The notes: generated from the sequence alone by a model not told the origin. Positions 13,026-26,134 are shown, counted from the stretch's first letter. The stretch is 64,000 nucleotides of DNA from Cryptomeria japonica (GCF_030272615.1 NC_081409.1:210287190-210351189); one strand, 5' to 3'. Numbers and translations are program-made.

Positions 13026-13044
13026 CCAAAGCTCGAATACCAAT
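13026..13044 (-). other. Degenerate primer binding site of the copia element
   Basis: Just inside the 5' LTR the minus strand reads ATTGGTATTCGAGCTTTGG, a variant of the TGGTATCAGAGC initiator-Met tRNA site. Confidence 0.75.
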
Positions 13045-14258
13045 TGTTAGACAGTTTAGATAACCAGAAGACAACTAAGAGGGGGGTCAGTTGTCACAGA
13101 TTACAGGAACAATCAAAAATTAAAACTTTACTACCGGAACCCAAAACATTAATACCGGAATAGCAGTTAATCCAATTAAGTATAAACAATAATCACTGAA
13201 TAAAAGCCATCCACATATTACCAAGATTTGTCTGTGGAAAACCCGATAAAGGGAAAAACCACAGTGGGAAGCCTACCCACAGTCAAATAATACTTCTGCA
13301 ATAAGTATGTGAATTACAATGAAGGGGCTTGCACTTGGAGGAAGGCCATCATCCTAGAGTGCACTGCTCATCACAAAAGAAGCCTCACTGACTACATACA
13401 AATCCAAACTACAATCCAGAGAAGTGTTGAACTGCAAAAGATAGTATCTCCTATGCCTGAGTACAATTTCGGTTAAGCTCAATATCGGAGGATTAAATCC
13501 TCTTAGATAAACCCAATTCGATCTCCAATGATCGACCAACTATTCTTCCTGAATGATATTACATTATTCGCACATTACATTCCTCGACCATGACCTCTTA
13601 CATTAACCATGATGATCTACAATGAGATCTTACTTCTATATATACAAACCCTCAACCATAAACAATCAGGTTGGCCACCAAATAATAAACCGATTACATA
13701 ATTATAAACCATGTCGATCTTAGACCAAACAAATAATATCCAACACATAAGACATCTCGGAAATACATCAATAGGTCCAATCCACATGTTACGTTAAAAT
13801 CAGTCCATAACTTAGATAAACCGAGACCAAGTATAGGTCCATACTCTTCAGCAATGATCTCCAACTGCCATGTCTCGAACACGGTCATCAACATCATTCT
13901 AAAACTCCATCAGAAGTTGCACCAACACCACTTATGCAATTCATCAAAGATCTCCATCAAAAGCTCTGCCAGTGAAACCCTCGTCGAAACCAAAAACCAA
14001 TCTTCTAAGCAAGCAGGATAGCATCTGATTTTTAGACCAAAACCAACTGACCAAATATGAGTATAAGTATCATGAACAAGCCAATTCCATCATCAGACTA
14101 TACCAGAGCCTACCGGATCATGTCGGGTCCAAGTTAAACAAAAACCACTCAACCTACTGCAACCAGAAGGGTGTCAGTAAAGCATCCAAACAACGAGTGT
14201 TGGCATCAATGACAAAACATCAATGCAACACATAATCAATACCACCAAATGGCCAACA
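13045..14258 (-). repeat. 5' LTR of the copia element
   Basis: 1214 bp, bounded by TGTTAGACAG on the left and GGCCAACA on the right in plus orientation (TGTTGGCC…CTAACA on the minus strand). The outer ~500 bp pairs with 1-496. It includes the conserved box GGGAAAAACCACAGTGGGA, which recurs in the solo LTR at 17981-19271 and marks them as relatives. Confidence 0.93.
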
Positions 14259-14781
14259 TACAACATATTCATCTCCTAGACACAGCTACTTAGGATTTGT
14301 ATCCTGCAAACATATCATCCTTGTTTGTGGAGTCTCACATTGTAAAAATAAAATGTTATCTTAAGGATATTCATCTCCACTTTGTTGACAACCTCATAAA
14401 TTTTGTTAGCTCACCTTCATTGCCCATGGAGCTTGTTATACATCAGTTTTAAAATAGTCCTAAATTGTCACCTTCTACATTAATTAGGCATGTACCTAAT
14501 TGGTTTGTGGCATCATTATCCTTTGTGGACATAAAAATTTTGAGCAATTTCCAAAAACGCACTTTTTGGATTTGGATTTGGATTCCCGATTCTTCAATTT
14601 TTTGGGAATAGCCTCTCCAATCTCTAATGGATTTATTTCTTTCTAAGGGGAGAAATTTTGTTTGCAAGCAATGGATCATGTTCTATCTTCGGGCTTTCAT
14701 CATTGGAACAAGAGCTACTTCTTTATGGGGGAGAGGAGGGAGGTGGACGCGAGGTGGAGGCGAGTTCTTATCCTCATTTTC
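14259..14781. other. Unassigned sequence right of the copia element
   Basis: AT-rich sequence with no domain I recognise. A 76-codon minus frame at 14449-14679 has no family signature, and I do not call it a gene. Confidence 0.5.
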
Positions 14782-16268
14782 TCTCTTATGGGGGGAAAAT
14801 TCATTGTGCTTGTGTGATAAAAGCAGTCATTGGGGGCTCACATTGAGTCCTCCTATCCTTCTCTCACTAGAGAAGTTATTTCATTTTTGGTCTTGTAGAG
14901 GAGTTTTTTCCCATTTGGTTTTCTCCTTTTCTTCAATTATGAGAGATCCATTTGTTTGTACATAAAGACTTCATCAAACCCTATAGTTGAGACCCATCCA
15001 TGCATATTCATCATTATTTTTTTAGCTTTTTCCTAAGTTTAACTTAACTGGGGTGTTCGAGTAATTAGGATATCACCAAGTTAATTATCTAGTGTGGTAC
15101 TTTATTACAAAATCTAAAATTAGAGTGTTTTCTTATATTTGATTAGGTTGAGTTATATTTAGAACATGTCTCATTCATTATAACAAGAACACTTGTCAAC
15201 CTCTCTTTTAATCCTCTCCTAGGGTTTGCATATATATTTCATATTTATGCTTTTGTAAGCATTCATAGTAATTTATCCAATTCATTTACAGGTTAATCTA
15301 ATTCGGATAAATCCTCTCGCAAGGTTGTATAACATTAATCATGGCTTTTCTCTTTAGATGTAATAGGCATTCTTGTTGCCAATGATTTTGAAAACTATGC
15401 AATTAGTTATCAACTCTAACAAAAAAATCATCATGAGAACTATACTTATGTTAGGCCTATTTAAGATATATCATTAATAAATAACCTTATTATTTTTTAT
15501 AAATTACCAAATAACCTTATTATTTTTTATAAATTACTATTCTCTTATGGGGGGAAAATTCATTGTGCTTGTGTGATAAAAGCAGTCATTGGGGGCTCAC
15601 ATTGAGTCCTCCTATCCTTCTCTCACTAGAGAAGTTATTTCATTTTTGGTCTTGTAGAGGAGTTTTTTCCCATTTGGTTTTCTCCTTTTCTTCAATTATG
15701 AGAGATCCATTTGTTTGTACATAAAGACTTCATCAAACCCTATAGTTGAGACCCATCCATGCATATTCATCATTATTTTTTTAGCTTTTTCCTAAGTTTA
15801 ACTTAACTGGGGTGTTCGAGTAATTAGGATATCACCAAGTTAATTATCTAGTGTGGTACTTTATTACAAAATCTAAAATTAGAGTGTTTTCTTATATTTG
15901 ATTAGGTTGAGTTATATTTAGAACATGTCTCATTCATTATAACAAGAACACTTGTCAACCTCTCTTTTAATCCTCTCCTAGGGTTTGCATATATATTTCA
16001 TATTTATGCTTTTGTAAGCATTCATAGTAATTTATCCAATTCATTTACAGGTTAATCTAATTCGGATAAATCCTCTCGCAAGGTTGTATAACATTAATCA
16101 TGGCTTTTCTCTTTAGATGTAATAGGCATTCTTGTTGCCAATGATTTTGAAAACTATGCAATTAGTTATCAACTCTAACAAAAAAAATCATCATGAGAAC
16201 TATACTTATGTTAGGCCTATTTAAGATATATCATTAATAAATAACCTTATTATTTTTTATAAATTACC
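14782..16268. repeat. Recent 0.73-kb direct tandem duplication
   Basis: Unit 1 is 14782-15508 and unit 2 is 15541-16268. By eye they are identical apart from one extra A in an A-run (about 15421 versus 16180). Between them lies a 32-bp filler (15509-15540) that repeats the last ~30 bases of unit 1 (ATAACCTTATTATTTTTTAT). No coding sequence is recognised in the unit. Confidence 0.9.
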
Positions 16269-16592
16269 ATTCCTTAATCATAACAATATTACATCTAAAT
16301 TTCATATTAATATTTACTTCAACTATACAAACCAAATAAATTTCAATGTTTATAAAACTTCCTTATTCCACATTTAATATTTATGATTACATTCATAATT
16401 ATTAAATTATTCTATTATCTTTCTTTTTAAAAGTTATAATACTTAACAAATAAATTGGTTAAAAATAATAATCCTCCATACCACCCAATATATGTTGTTC
16501 AAAATAAACTCATGTTCACCCATCACTCTTATATAGATGTAAAATATATTGATTTATATTTTACTCATTTAAATCCTCCATATGAATCCACG

Positions 16593-17423
16593 GTTTTTTT
16601 TTCCCCGAAAAAAAATTGTAACATCTTATTGAAATATATGAGATTACATCTAGTAGAAGTTGAAAAAGCTTTGAAGGAGGAAAAAACAACATAAAGGTAG
16701 AAGAAGCAGCAATACACAGCCACAAAGGGGCAACTTCAAAAAATGAGCAACCACAAAAAGAAAACAAGCACCACTAAATAAAAGAAATACAACCCACCAA
16801 GACAAGACAAAACCCCATCAAGAGAAGAGAGGAAAACAAATTAACTAAACACAGAAAGTGTCTTTGTTAACAATTGAGAATCCTCTAGGTGTTCTGTAAT
16901 ATCCCATATATCAACATCCAAATTTAAACCTTCCTTTGAAAGGGTATCTGCCTCAAAATTTTGCTCTCTATAAACATGAACAAAGGATGCGAGGGCAAAA
17001 GAGTTGGGCATCCTTTCAACCAAATATTTAATAGGAGTGAGTCAAATTTTCTACATGGTTTATCCCATTTATCCAATTGATGATGACTTCTGAATCTCCA
17101 AATACTTGAATTTTATCTAATTTCATGTCCATGGCCAAAGTCAAAAGAAGTTTGAGGGCCATAATTTCTGCATAGTTAGTTGTACCACTACCCAAACCAA
17201 CACTGGAGGAGATATAATGATTTGAATTACAAAATAAGATGCCTCCTGTCCCACAAATTCTAGGATTGCCTTGACAGGCCCCATCAAAAAAGCCCCACGG
17301 ATGTGAATTCATGTTTATGGTACATCCATCCATAAATCCTTTGTGGTAGCATCTCTCATAGATTTGAAAAATGTCAACAAATGAAAAAGGTTTTATACAA
17401 TAAAACTTTAAATAGACTTTCAA
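16593..17423 (-). pseudogene. 5'-truncated LINE with RNase H domain
   Basis: On the minus strand a plant-type RNase H domain is readable: FFDGACQGNPRICGTGGIL (first Asp), NYAEIMALKLLL (Glu), FGDSEVIINWI (second Asp) at 17.3-17.07 kb. After a single-base frame change near 17025 comes HVYREQNFEADTLSKEG (last Asp), ending at 16841. The four acidic positions of the family are thus all present. About 240 bp of 3' untranslated sequence follows, ending in an A-run (T-run at 16593-16602 on the plus strand), as expected for a LINE 3' end. The reverse transcriptase that should precede it is absent, so the copy is 5'-truncated near 17.42 kb. I found no clear target-site duplication. Confidence 0.8.
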
Positions 17424-17975
17424 CCATCATTTTTAAAAATATATGTTCATAAATTGTCTTAAATTTTATAATATTTTTTTATGACTGCAATATTTCTTCA
17501 TACTATTTAAATTGAGTTAGAAATTAGATATTTTTAGTAATTTCTTAAACATATCACTAATATTTCAGGCATACATTTAAAAAAATATATATTTTATTAA
17601 TTTTTATTGATTTATCCATTCTAATTAGACATATTTTTAAATAAGAATTTTTTTTCGTAATATAAGAAAAAGGTTCTTGAAAAATATTAATATAGAAGGT
17701 GATCAGATTTTTCTAAAATATACCCATTGTTTGCTAGTTTCTACATGTCAAACAAAGCTCTTTATATTTATAATAAACCTATGTTGATTAAAAAATAAAA
17801 AGATAAATATAATAATTAAATTAAATAAATTAAAATATTTATCTATTAAATATTTTTCTCTAAGAACTAGATTTGTAGAAAATGTCTCAATCATAGCAAT
17901 TACATTTGATTATGGAAAACAAGGTCAATAATTTATGTGCAACAAAACCTTAACATATGGAATGGATGGAATCTA
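17424..17975. other. AT-rich spacer, nothing recognised
   Basis: Very AT-rich sequence between the LINE and the solo LTR; no gene, repeat unit or structured motif found. Confidence 0.6.
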
Positions 17976-17980
17976 ACTAC

Positions 17981-19271
17981 TGTTGGTAGCAACAATGCAG
18001 GAAAACTGCGGGGGAGGGGGGGAATCAGTTTTAACCAAACTCAACCAAATTAACCTCAACTTTAGATCTGATCAAGAACAACAATAAAAAAGATAAACAC
18101 CATATCAACAACACACATAACACACAAAATTTTGACGTGGAAAACCTGGTTAAGGGAAAAACCACGGTGGGAATCTACCCACAATATGATGATAATCTGC
18201 AGTAGTATGTGTAAAGATTACAATTGGGAATGCACATGCATTCAAGCACAATGCCTGTAGCTCACTGCCTTACAAAGATCGGACAACAATCCATATTACA
18301 TGAACTAAAAGAATAACATCTCCAAATGGTTGATCATAGTTTTGGTTAAGCACATTGTCTGCACAACAACACTTCTTTGTACTTCTCCACTACGGAAAGA
18401 AAAATTTGCATGCTCGCACATACAATACTCTCACAAATCATAGACACAATTGCAAACACACATCTTACATCATTACAACACTTATTTATACAAATCATCA
18501 ACCTTGACCTTAAGATCCACTCAACACATAAGACCTAATTACAAAATTACATCACACGATACATAAATCCATATGCAGACCAATACAATGTTGGCAAGGA
18601 TATAGCATGGACCCAAATCAAAACCACGAACATGCAACACCACCGAATATCACACCAACATCACCCACAACACACAACAACCATCGAGTCGACCAAAAGT
18701 TGTATAACACGAAGAAAACCATCAGACCAATAAAATATTCAATATCGCGCACCATGATCAACACAGACCACCAAAACGCATAGAACACGATTAGAGAACA
18801 TCAACAAGCAACGTGAATTCCTCTGCAATAAACACAACAACTCGGATAACAAAAACATCCTTATTTCATCACCAAAGCTCAAGAACACCAACAACAAACT
18901 GAAAGATGTGCTTGTGAAGTTCCAAATCATGAACCACCTGAACAAAGGACACACATGAACATCCCAAACACTCTCCAAATTCCACACAACATAAAGAATC
19001 AATTCAAAGCAATAAAATCTAGAATTCACAACTCTGAAATATCGAACCAATAGAAAAACCAACCATCACACCGGATCAAATAATTCGACCAAATCACCTT
19101 CACATTGAAACTCATACCGAATCAACTAGAGATAAGAATCACAAAAGCTATTAATCTGCATCAACACATCTACAACCAAACCATCTCAACTCGCTGTAAC
19201 AAACAAATTCTCTGCAACAAAAATATGTTGACATCAATGACAACACATTCCAACAACTCTAATATCCAACA
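17981..19271 (-). mobile_element. Copia solo LTR
   Basis: 1291 bp with perfect 6-bp terminal inverted repeats (TGTTGG…CCAACA) and an exact 5-bp target-site duplication ACTAC at 17976-17980 and 19272-19276. No internal region, primer site or second LTR is attached. The shared boxes GTGGAAAACC, GGGAAAAACCACGGTGGGA and GACATCAATGACAA tie it to the copia LTR at 13045-14258 and set the minus orientation. It formed by recombination between the two LTRs of a former full element. The 107-codon minus frame inside it (18739-19062) is not a gene. Confidence 0.92.
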
Positions 19272-19728
19272 ACTACAACATGGGTGCCTTACAAACACCT
19301 TCAATTAATGGTGATGTCATATAGAGAGAGCTAGTAAAGGTCAAGTCATATCATATTTCAAATTTTCATCTTTAATCAAAGGTAATTTCTTTGTGATGTT
19401 TTTATAACTCTTTTGGTACATTAAAAACATTTTCATTAAACTATGAGAATAAATAAACTAGCATGCCTTTTTTTAAAGGAATATGGATAAAGTATACCAA
19501 AAGATATCATAAGTGTTTATTATTCGGCTTAAAAATTATTATATTCTTATATTGTAATTAAAATCAAATCATATTATATTATGATATTGTAATTAGTATT
19601 AAAAAATTTACATTTTTTTAATTGAAGTTGATATTACATTATATTGATTAGTTAAATTATTTGTAATATGAAGTTAAAATTATTATTATTAAGATGATTA
19701 TATTATTATATTTTTATATATTCTTGTT

Positions 19729-20233
19729 TTTAATTGAAACAAAAATAGGTTTTGAAGGGACCCAAAACCCTTTACAAACAGATTTTGAATGGATCTAAAA
19801 CCTTCAACCAGAAAGTTGTCATAACAAAAGGAACATCAAAGCACCAGACAACCATGGGTAAAAATGGCACTCATAGCCAGATACATGGGTTTTAAAAATA
19901 GGCTCTCACAACCTAAAAAAAGTTGCAAAAATAACAACCAATATCCAACCTAAAACCAACCCCCAACCAAGAACCATGAAGATTTACATTTAGAACTACA
20001 CTTGTGGAAGCAGAGAGACATGTCAAAAGAAGGCTTAGAGAACTTAGCTTTCTTGCCCTTAACAAAAATCCAACCCTCTTCCACTTGCGTTGCCTTATCA
20101 TGCCAAGCCAGTGAAAGACCACCATTATCTTGAGAATGAATGCTTCCAACCACTGTCTCAGAAATATCATCAATATCCCTCCCTGCAGGCATGGCATTAT
20201 TAGAAAAGCCACCGAATTTGATACCCAGAATGC
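19729..20233 (-). mobile_element. Short LINE-like (poly-A type) insertion with 14-bp target-site duplication
   Basis: Flanked by an exact 14-bp duplication TATATATTCTTGTT at 19715-19728 and 20234-20247, a length typical of target-primed reverse transcription. The minus strand carries one open reading of about 98 codons from the left-truncated start (ILGIKFGGFSNNAMPAG… to LVGGWF), then about 220 bp of non-coding sequence ending in a short A-rich tail. I do not recognise the protein. It could be a LINE ORF1 fragment or a reverse-transcribed host transcript. Confidence 0.75.
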
Positions 20234-20247
20234 TATATATTCTTGTT

Positions 20248-20980
20248 ATTATATATTCCATTCAACTCTTTACAAAAGAAAAAAGCTTTTAATACCAAAT
20301 TATTATTTTTGGATTTTTATATTTTATTTAACTCTTAACCAAAGTGAAAAATCAACACTACATCATCATCATCCTCATTAAATCATTATTATAATATCAT
20401 GATTTTGATATGTATTTTTATAATTTTATATTGCCATTAAACTCTTTAAAAAAGAAAAAAAGCTTTTAGGATTATTTTATTATTATTATTATTATTAACA
20501 AAAGCAAAAACCCTATTAAGATTGTATTATTATTATATTTTTATTTTATAGTCGTCTTATTATTTTTCTCCTTGAAAAAGGGGATTTTATGTAAGAATAC
20601 TTTCAGTTTCCCATAATTAATAATACTAGCATATCTATATTTTGAAAAAATTATGTAAAAGGCATCAAAATAAATCATATTTGTTCATTATTCCACTTAA
20701 AATTTATTATATTATTATATTGTAATTAATATTAAATCATTATTATATTACTATATTGTAATTAATTAAATTATTATTATATATGATTATATTATTATAT
20801 TTTAATTATTCTTATTACTATATTTTTATATTTCTATTAAACTCTTTACAAAAGCAAAAATGTTTTTAAGACTAAATTACTACTATTATATGTTTATTAT
20901 ACTCTTTACCAAACAACAAACAATTAAAACTAAATGGATTGAATTAGTATATTATTAAAACTCTTTAAAGGCCCTTTTGC
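20248..20980. other. AT-rich spacer
   Basis: Extremely AT-rich, with short ATT/TTA runs such as the block near 20480-20500. No gene recognised. Confidence 0.6.
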
Positions 20981-20984
20981 TTCA

Positions 20985-22415
20985 ATCCCTACTTAATCTG
21001 CAGAAGTGAAATTCATAAATAACAGAGCATGCAACACAATTGCACATAAGGACACTAAATTTACATGGAAAACCTTGTTAGCCAGACGCTTGAAGTTACT
21101 GTCCAAATCTAGTCTAACAAATATAACAAGTTTACATTAGATTTCTATGGGCTACAGCCCAAAGGAAGCTACAACTCCCTAAAACATGATATTCTACAAC
21201 TTACAATACTTTGCACAAGAAGGCTACAACCTCAAAACCGTTTACTTGACAATATTTGATGATTAATTTCCTACTGCAATATCCTTGCTCTTCTACATCT
21301 GTTGTTTTCTACATTTTCCCATGCATCATACTCATTTATTTATCTTTCCAACAAGCTTGAACTTCTATTTATATCCTTTGCAAGCTTTTATAAACACCGA
21401 TTAGGTCAGCCTCAAGATAATGTGTAGATGAAATTTGCAACACTTAACCAATCAACCACAAAAACACATATGCCAAGAGAAATTACATATTTGTGATTCA
21501 TATCAAAGTTCAATTGAGCCCAAAAATATCATAACACATCCTTCAAAGTTGGCACGAGCATAGATAAATGTGAAAAACATGCTCGTATCGGCCCAATAAC
21601 CATAAATCACCAAGAATATCAAATTCTGCCAGCTTGTGGTACCACAGAGAGGCAAATATCATCATGTGGATCACAATATACATATTTTTCAGGTTTGCCA
21701 ACAATCCCTATCCACTACTTTTACAATTTCAGATAATTTCATGTTGGCGCAAACAATTGAACACTAATGCTTGCCAATCCTTCCAAATTTTTGGAACAGC
21801 CAACACACTTTCACTAATAGAATTGTTTGTAATGCACTAAACCTCATGAAACTTGATCAAGACAGCCACGCTATCTTCATGGATATAAATCTACAACCGC
21901 AAGGGAAAATGATATGATGCAAAGGAGTGCGGAGACAAGAACTGAACTCGTCCTTCCTAGACAACCATTCACAAGAACTGAACTTGTTCTTACTCTATTA
22001 ACACAAAAAGGTTTTGCAGTAGCCTCTATGCTTTGTAACTTGGAACATACATACCTTGTAGCAATATTGACCAACCTTACGAACCACAAGACCATATGTG
22101 CATCTGCAGAGAGATGTAGAGCAATTTATTAATCCTCTATGATGCAAAACTTTGTGCCTTTAACATTCTTGAGACTTATGTGTTTCTCTCCATACCACAT
22201 ATGAAGTCTTTCATCAGAAGCATATGCAACAGTACATCAATTAAAGTATATTGGCAGATGACATCCAACCATGAACTTTAGAAGATAAGGTACAATTGTG
22301 TACCAAAGACATCATTCCAAGTCTACAACACAACTCTTCATTAAGGACAGCATACAAGTGCATGTAAGATAGGTTGACATCAATGACAAGACAGACACCA
22401 CATCTACAACACTTC
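20985..22415 (-). repeat. Decayed copia-LTR-like sequence
   Basis: Contains the box ACATGGAAAACCTTGTTAG near 21061 and GTTGACATCAATGACAA near 22373, in the same order and orientation as in the LTRs at 13045-14258 and 17981-19271, and has about the right length. No TG…CA ends with a matching duplication could be fixed, so the limits are approximate. Confidence 0.45.
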
Positions 22416-22419
22416 ATGT

Positions 22420-23696
22420 TTGTGTTCATTTAAATCCAATCAAGTTTTACTTGTGATTCTCTATCATTGTATTTAGCTGAAAATTGCCAAAGTTCTATAA
22501 TTTTGTTGAAATTGTTTCTGCATTGGACAAGTTTAAAATATAAAATCTCTTGTCTAGTATAGAAGTCCTAAATTACCTTGTGCCCTAGCCTAAGAGAAAA
22601 AATGCATGATTTCTTTTAAGTTTGTTTGTATGTTTTACAAATTCTAGTTTTAGAAAGTATGTCATTTCTTTCACTATTCTAAACAAGGAGATTCCCCTCA
22701 TAATTTGAAGAATAGTTTTACTCTACACATTGTTTTGTTTTGTGTTGCACTAAAAAGGTGAGAAATGAAACAATAACAAATAAAAAGTCAAATGTCCACA
22801 TCACTCAAGAAGGCATGAAGTCCATCAAACAATGCTCTGATTAGCATATCAAGAGTGCGATATATGCAGATATTCATTTCTTTTCTTTTTCAAAGAAGAC
22901 CATATCAACAAATCTAACATGTGTATGATTTTCTTATACTCGTGGAGTTCACTAGCTACACCTTATAAGTTCACAAAATCATTAATGAGTTGTAGAAGAG
23001 ACCTTACTAATCAAATATGTAATTCAAATTGGTCATTTTGCATGCAAAGCCAAATTGATGATCTCAAACTTGAGCACATATCTTCTCATTTTCGCCTTCC
23101 CATAGAGGTTGTGAGAAAACACTTCGATCTAAGAGGATGATGAACAAAGTAGTGTTGTAGCTCCTAGGAGGTAGTTAGAGAACATTCATAACAATGAATA
23201 ATTCAAGGAGAATCGCAATAATGATGATCATGTGTGTAACCAATGGCATGAGTAGAGAAGATTTAATCATCCACTTGGGTTGACACCAATGTCCACATAC
23301 AATGGCAATGCTATAACTCTTTCTTAACAATTGCAAGGATGATGAAAGTAATGCAAGTATTTTTTATCTATATGATGTTGAAAGATCTAAAGGGATAGGA
23401 GATTAAATTAGGCATGAGGGGTCTCACTTTGCCTCTTATTTTGAGGTACTTATATCAGTGCTACCAAGAGCTGAATAAAATTCATGTCTTAAGAGAAACA
23501 AGTGGAAGTGGTGGTGGATACATGGGGAAGGTTGTCTAACAACAAAATGAACATGAATCCTCCTCTCAATCAAGTCATCTATTCATCAAGAAACTACCAA
23601 TCAACAATGGTAAATGAGCAAGAAATAATGAAAATAATGAAGATCAAAATCAAAGCAAGATGAGCATTAGATATCCTCATCTTAGTCCACCATAAT
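22420..23696. other. Unassigned sequence, possibly decayed retroelement
   Basis: A polar, Asn/Glu-rich reading on the plus strand around 23.1-23.7 kb, broken by many stops, could be remains of a gag gene. It lacks any diagnostic motif such as a zinc knuckle. Confidence 0.3.
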
Positions 23697-24020
23697 TGTA
23701 ATATCCCCTTGTCCAACATAGGAATTTAGGAAGGGCCCCTTAACCTATTTCATCTTCATAGGCTAATTTAGGGCTTGGCAAAAAAATATTTTTAATTAAT
23801 TAAATTAAGTTGTCTTACATTACTATTTTTCAAACTTCAGTTTAATTAATTACTTCATTTTAAAAATGGCCATTTGTGTTAAAGTGTTTTTTTAGGCAAG
23901 TGAATTAAAAATTGAAAGGGTCACTTTATGCAATTTAAAAGTGAAAGTTCTCAAAAGTTCATACGTGAAATATAAAAAAAGTTGTAAAAAAAGGGGGGGA
24001 AAGAACATCTACAATCATTT
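23697..24020 (+). repeat. Gypsy LTR fragment of the TGTAATRTCCCC family
   Basis: Starts TGTAATATCCCC and runs parallel to 28481-28800: both have CCTATTTCAT, TTAAGTTGTCTTA, GTGTGTTAAAGTG (partly), GGGTCACTTTATGCAATTTA and AGTTCTCAAAAGTTCA, ending in a TATA-like box before the two copies diverge. The right limit is where similarity fades. Confidence 0.7.
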
Positions 24021-26087
24021 TCATATTTTCTCATTATGGAAACAGAGATTTAATGCTAAGCTTCTAATTTGCAAGTTTTGGGAATTAAAGCTTATAAATT
24101 TATTGGGATTTGCCAACAATGAGTGAAGAATATAACAAACTTTGGCGTGTTGTTTGCACAATGAAAGAAACAAATGAAAACTCATAATTTTTATTTAAGA
24201 TGGATTTAACCTAACCACACCATTTTGAGTTTCATAAGGAGGTCATACAACTACCAAAGGCAGTAAAAGGGTGGATCAAATTATATTTTAGAAGGCTATA
24301 AAGCCTTTCCACATGCTAGTGTAGCCTTCCAAAGGATTTACAATGCTCGTTGTAGCATCATTTCGAGTAGGCACTACAATGAAATGCAAGTCTTAAAACG
24401 ACCAAAATAGCAATAAAAACAATTGGAAATGGAAAACAAAGCAACAATCAAGATAAGGAAAAAGAGGTCAAAAGAGCATATAATTTAACAAAATCAGAAA
24501 CTATTTAAAACCTCCCATTGTACATAGATTTCCCCAGGATGTTCGATTTGGATGTGTGCTCACTTGAAAATTCAGCAACATAACAATGCTCGGGCAAAGG
24601 AGTGAGATGGGGATTAAAAATGGTTGTTATGAATATATAGTTTGAGGATGAAAATAAATGGATGTTTGAGATTGAAAGCTTAAGACCAAGGGTAGAGAAT
24701 AGATTGGTCATCTCACCTCATGGGATGGTGCTAAGTGGAACCATGAGCTAAGAGGGAGAAGTAAGATTGGAGTAGAATAAAGGAATTAAAAATTCCTTTT
24801 GGGTACTTGAGGGGACAAGACCCACGTGCTTATGTAAGGGGCCCATGTGCTTAATGTGATGGGAGGAGTTAACTTCACTTAATCAAACATTAACTGTGCA
24901 CACATGATTAAGGAGTGAACTGAGGAAATTAGGAGAAAGGTAGAAGTGACGAAAGATGTGACATCTGAAAGGGATTAAGTAAATAAAAGAATTTATTTAT
25001 TTAATTGATGGGAAGAAGTGGACTAAGGATGGGGATGAAAAATTAAATTAATTATTTACCTTAGGTTAGGACTTGGGAGAAATAGAAGAAAAGAGATAAT
25101 ATTGATTAAATAATAGGATATTATTTAGTTAATATAAATTATGATGATTATATGAAATAGGGGTGAATTGACCAAAGGTGGTCAATTTTAGGTGTATAAT
25201 ACCATTTTGGGAACTTGTCGTAACATGTTTGTAAGGCCATACAACTCTTGAAGTGGGTGAATAGTAAAAAAAGAATGCTTATTGGATTATTCGTCAGAGA
25301 TCAACACTTTGAATTTATTATTTTATTATGTTCAGCATTACCAATTCTCCAAGTAGTAACTAAAAGTACGAAGTTACGATAGCAATTTATACATTTATCA
25401 ATATTATATAGTGCATGTATTATTTAGAAATTTAGTAAAATAAAGTTTGTTAGCAATATTTGGAATTGTTAAAAAAATGCGGTGATTATTTATGAAATTA
25501 TGTCAAAGAAACATTGGATAAAAATTGATTGACGAAATGCATGCATAATAAATAATTGTGAAACCTACAAGATTTGATAAAAAAAATCTAGTCAAAGTAT
25601 CACAACAACAGGAAAAAGAGACTAGAAAAGAGGATAAAGAGAAGGAGGCTAGTAAAAAAAGATTGATCCAACAAATCAATTGCAATTTAAATTAATTCTA
25701 TAAACATTCAAGACTCCCCCTATGATTCAAATAGGATCAATTGTCCCTTAAATTGTTCAAGGTTTTCTTTAAATTACACTGCTAAGAAGAAAGCACTACT
25801 TGAAATTCAGCAAATCTCATTTACCATATTTACAAGGGATGAATTGTAGCATATGCTCTAGTTTTTGGAACTAAAAAAGCAACTACAAATCACTATTTAA
25901 GATAATGATGCTGTGTTAGTTACCTATACCAAATTTAATAGTAACATAAATCATTTCAGCTATAAATGTAAATCCATACTAAAAAGACCAAATAACGCTA
26001 CTTGTTGAGTAAACAAAATGCATTTTATAACCAAAGTGAGGCCTTGAAGAAAGTAGAAATACCTTTGGTGTTCTTTGAAATTGAAAG
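24021..26087. other. Region 3' of the MurC stop codon
   Basis: AT-rich, no gene recognised. The MurC 3' untranslated region should begin at 26087 and run left, but no convincing AATAAA signal or end point was found. A possible donor CCAAAG/GTATTT about 20 bp past the stop would allow a further intron in the 3' untranslated region. Confidence 0.4.
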
Positions 26088-26134
26088 TCATGTCAATGAG
26101 CTAAGAAGTCTTGGTCCTAAAGTTGTGATATCAC
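26088..26134 (-). CDS. murC: MurC terminal exon
   Basis: 47 bp including TGA. After acceptor ACATGACAG the bases GT complete the Gly codon, then DITTLGPRLLSSLT and stop. Joined to the previous exon this gives GAGDITTLGPRLL, the expected MurC ending. The exon is 14.1 kb from its neighbour and was found by phase and motif alone. Confidence 0.82.

Larger units (their letters stand above)
1..14258 (-). mobile_element. Ty1-copia LTR retrotransposon, interrupted by a nested gypsy element
   Basis: Reading leftward on the minus strand, the order is 5' LTR (13045-14258), primer binding site, gag, protease, first half of integrase, the foreign gypsy element (3068-10989), second half of integrase, reverse transcriptase, RNase H, polypurine tract and 3' LTR. 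Protease-integrase-RT-RNase H is the copia gene order. The 3' LTR is cut by the window start, so the outer target-site duplication cannot be checked; the base run after the right end is TACAA. Several in-frame stops make the element inactive. Confidence 0.95.

Noticed and set aside
14627-14965. 112-codon plus open frame rich in Ser/Phe/Gly
   Set aside because: Runs into the duplicated unit, has no recognisable domain and looks like low-complexity chance coding.
18739-19062. 107-codon minus open frame
   Set aside because: Lies wholly inside the copia solo LTR and has no family signature.
23140-23690. Gag gene in front of the LTR at 23697
   Set aside because: Only a polar, stop-ridden reading without zinc knuckle or conserved gag block.
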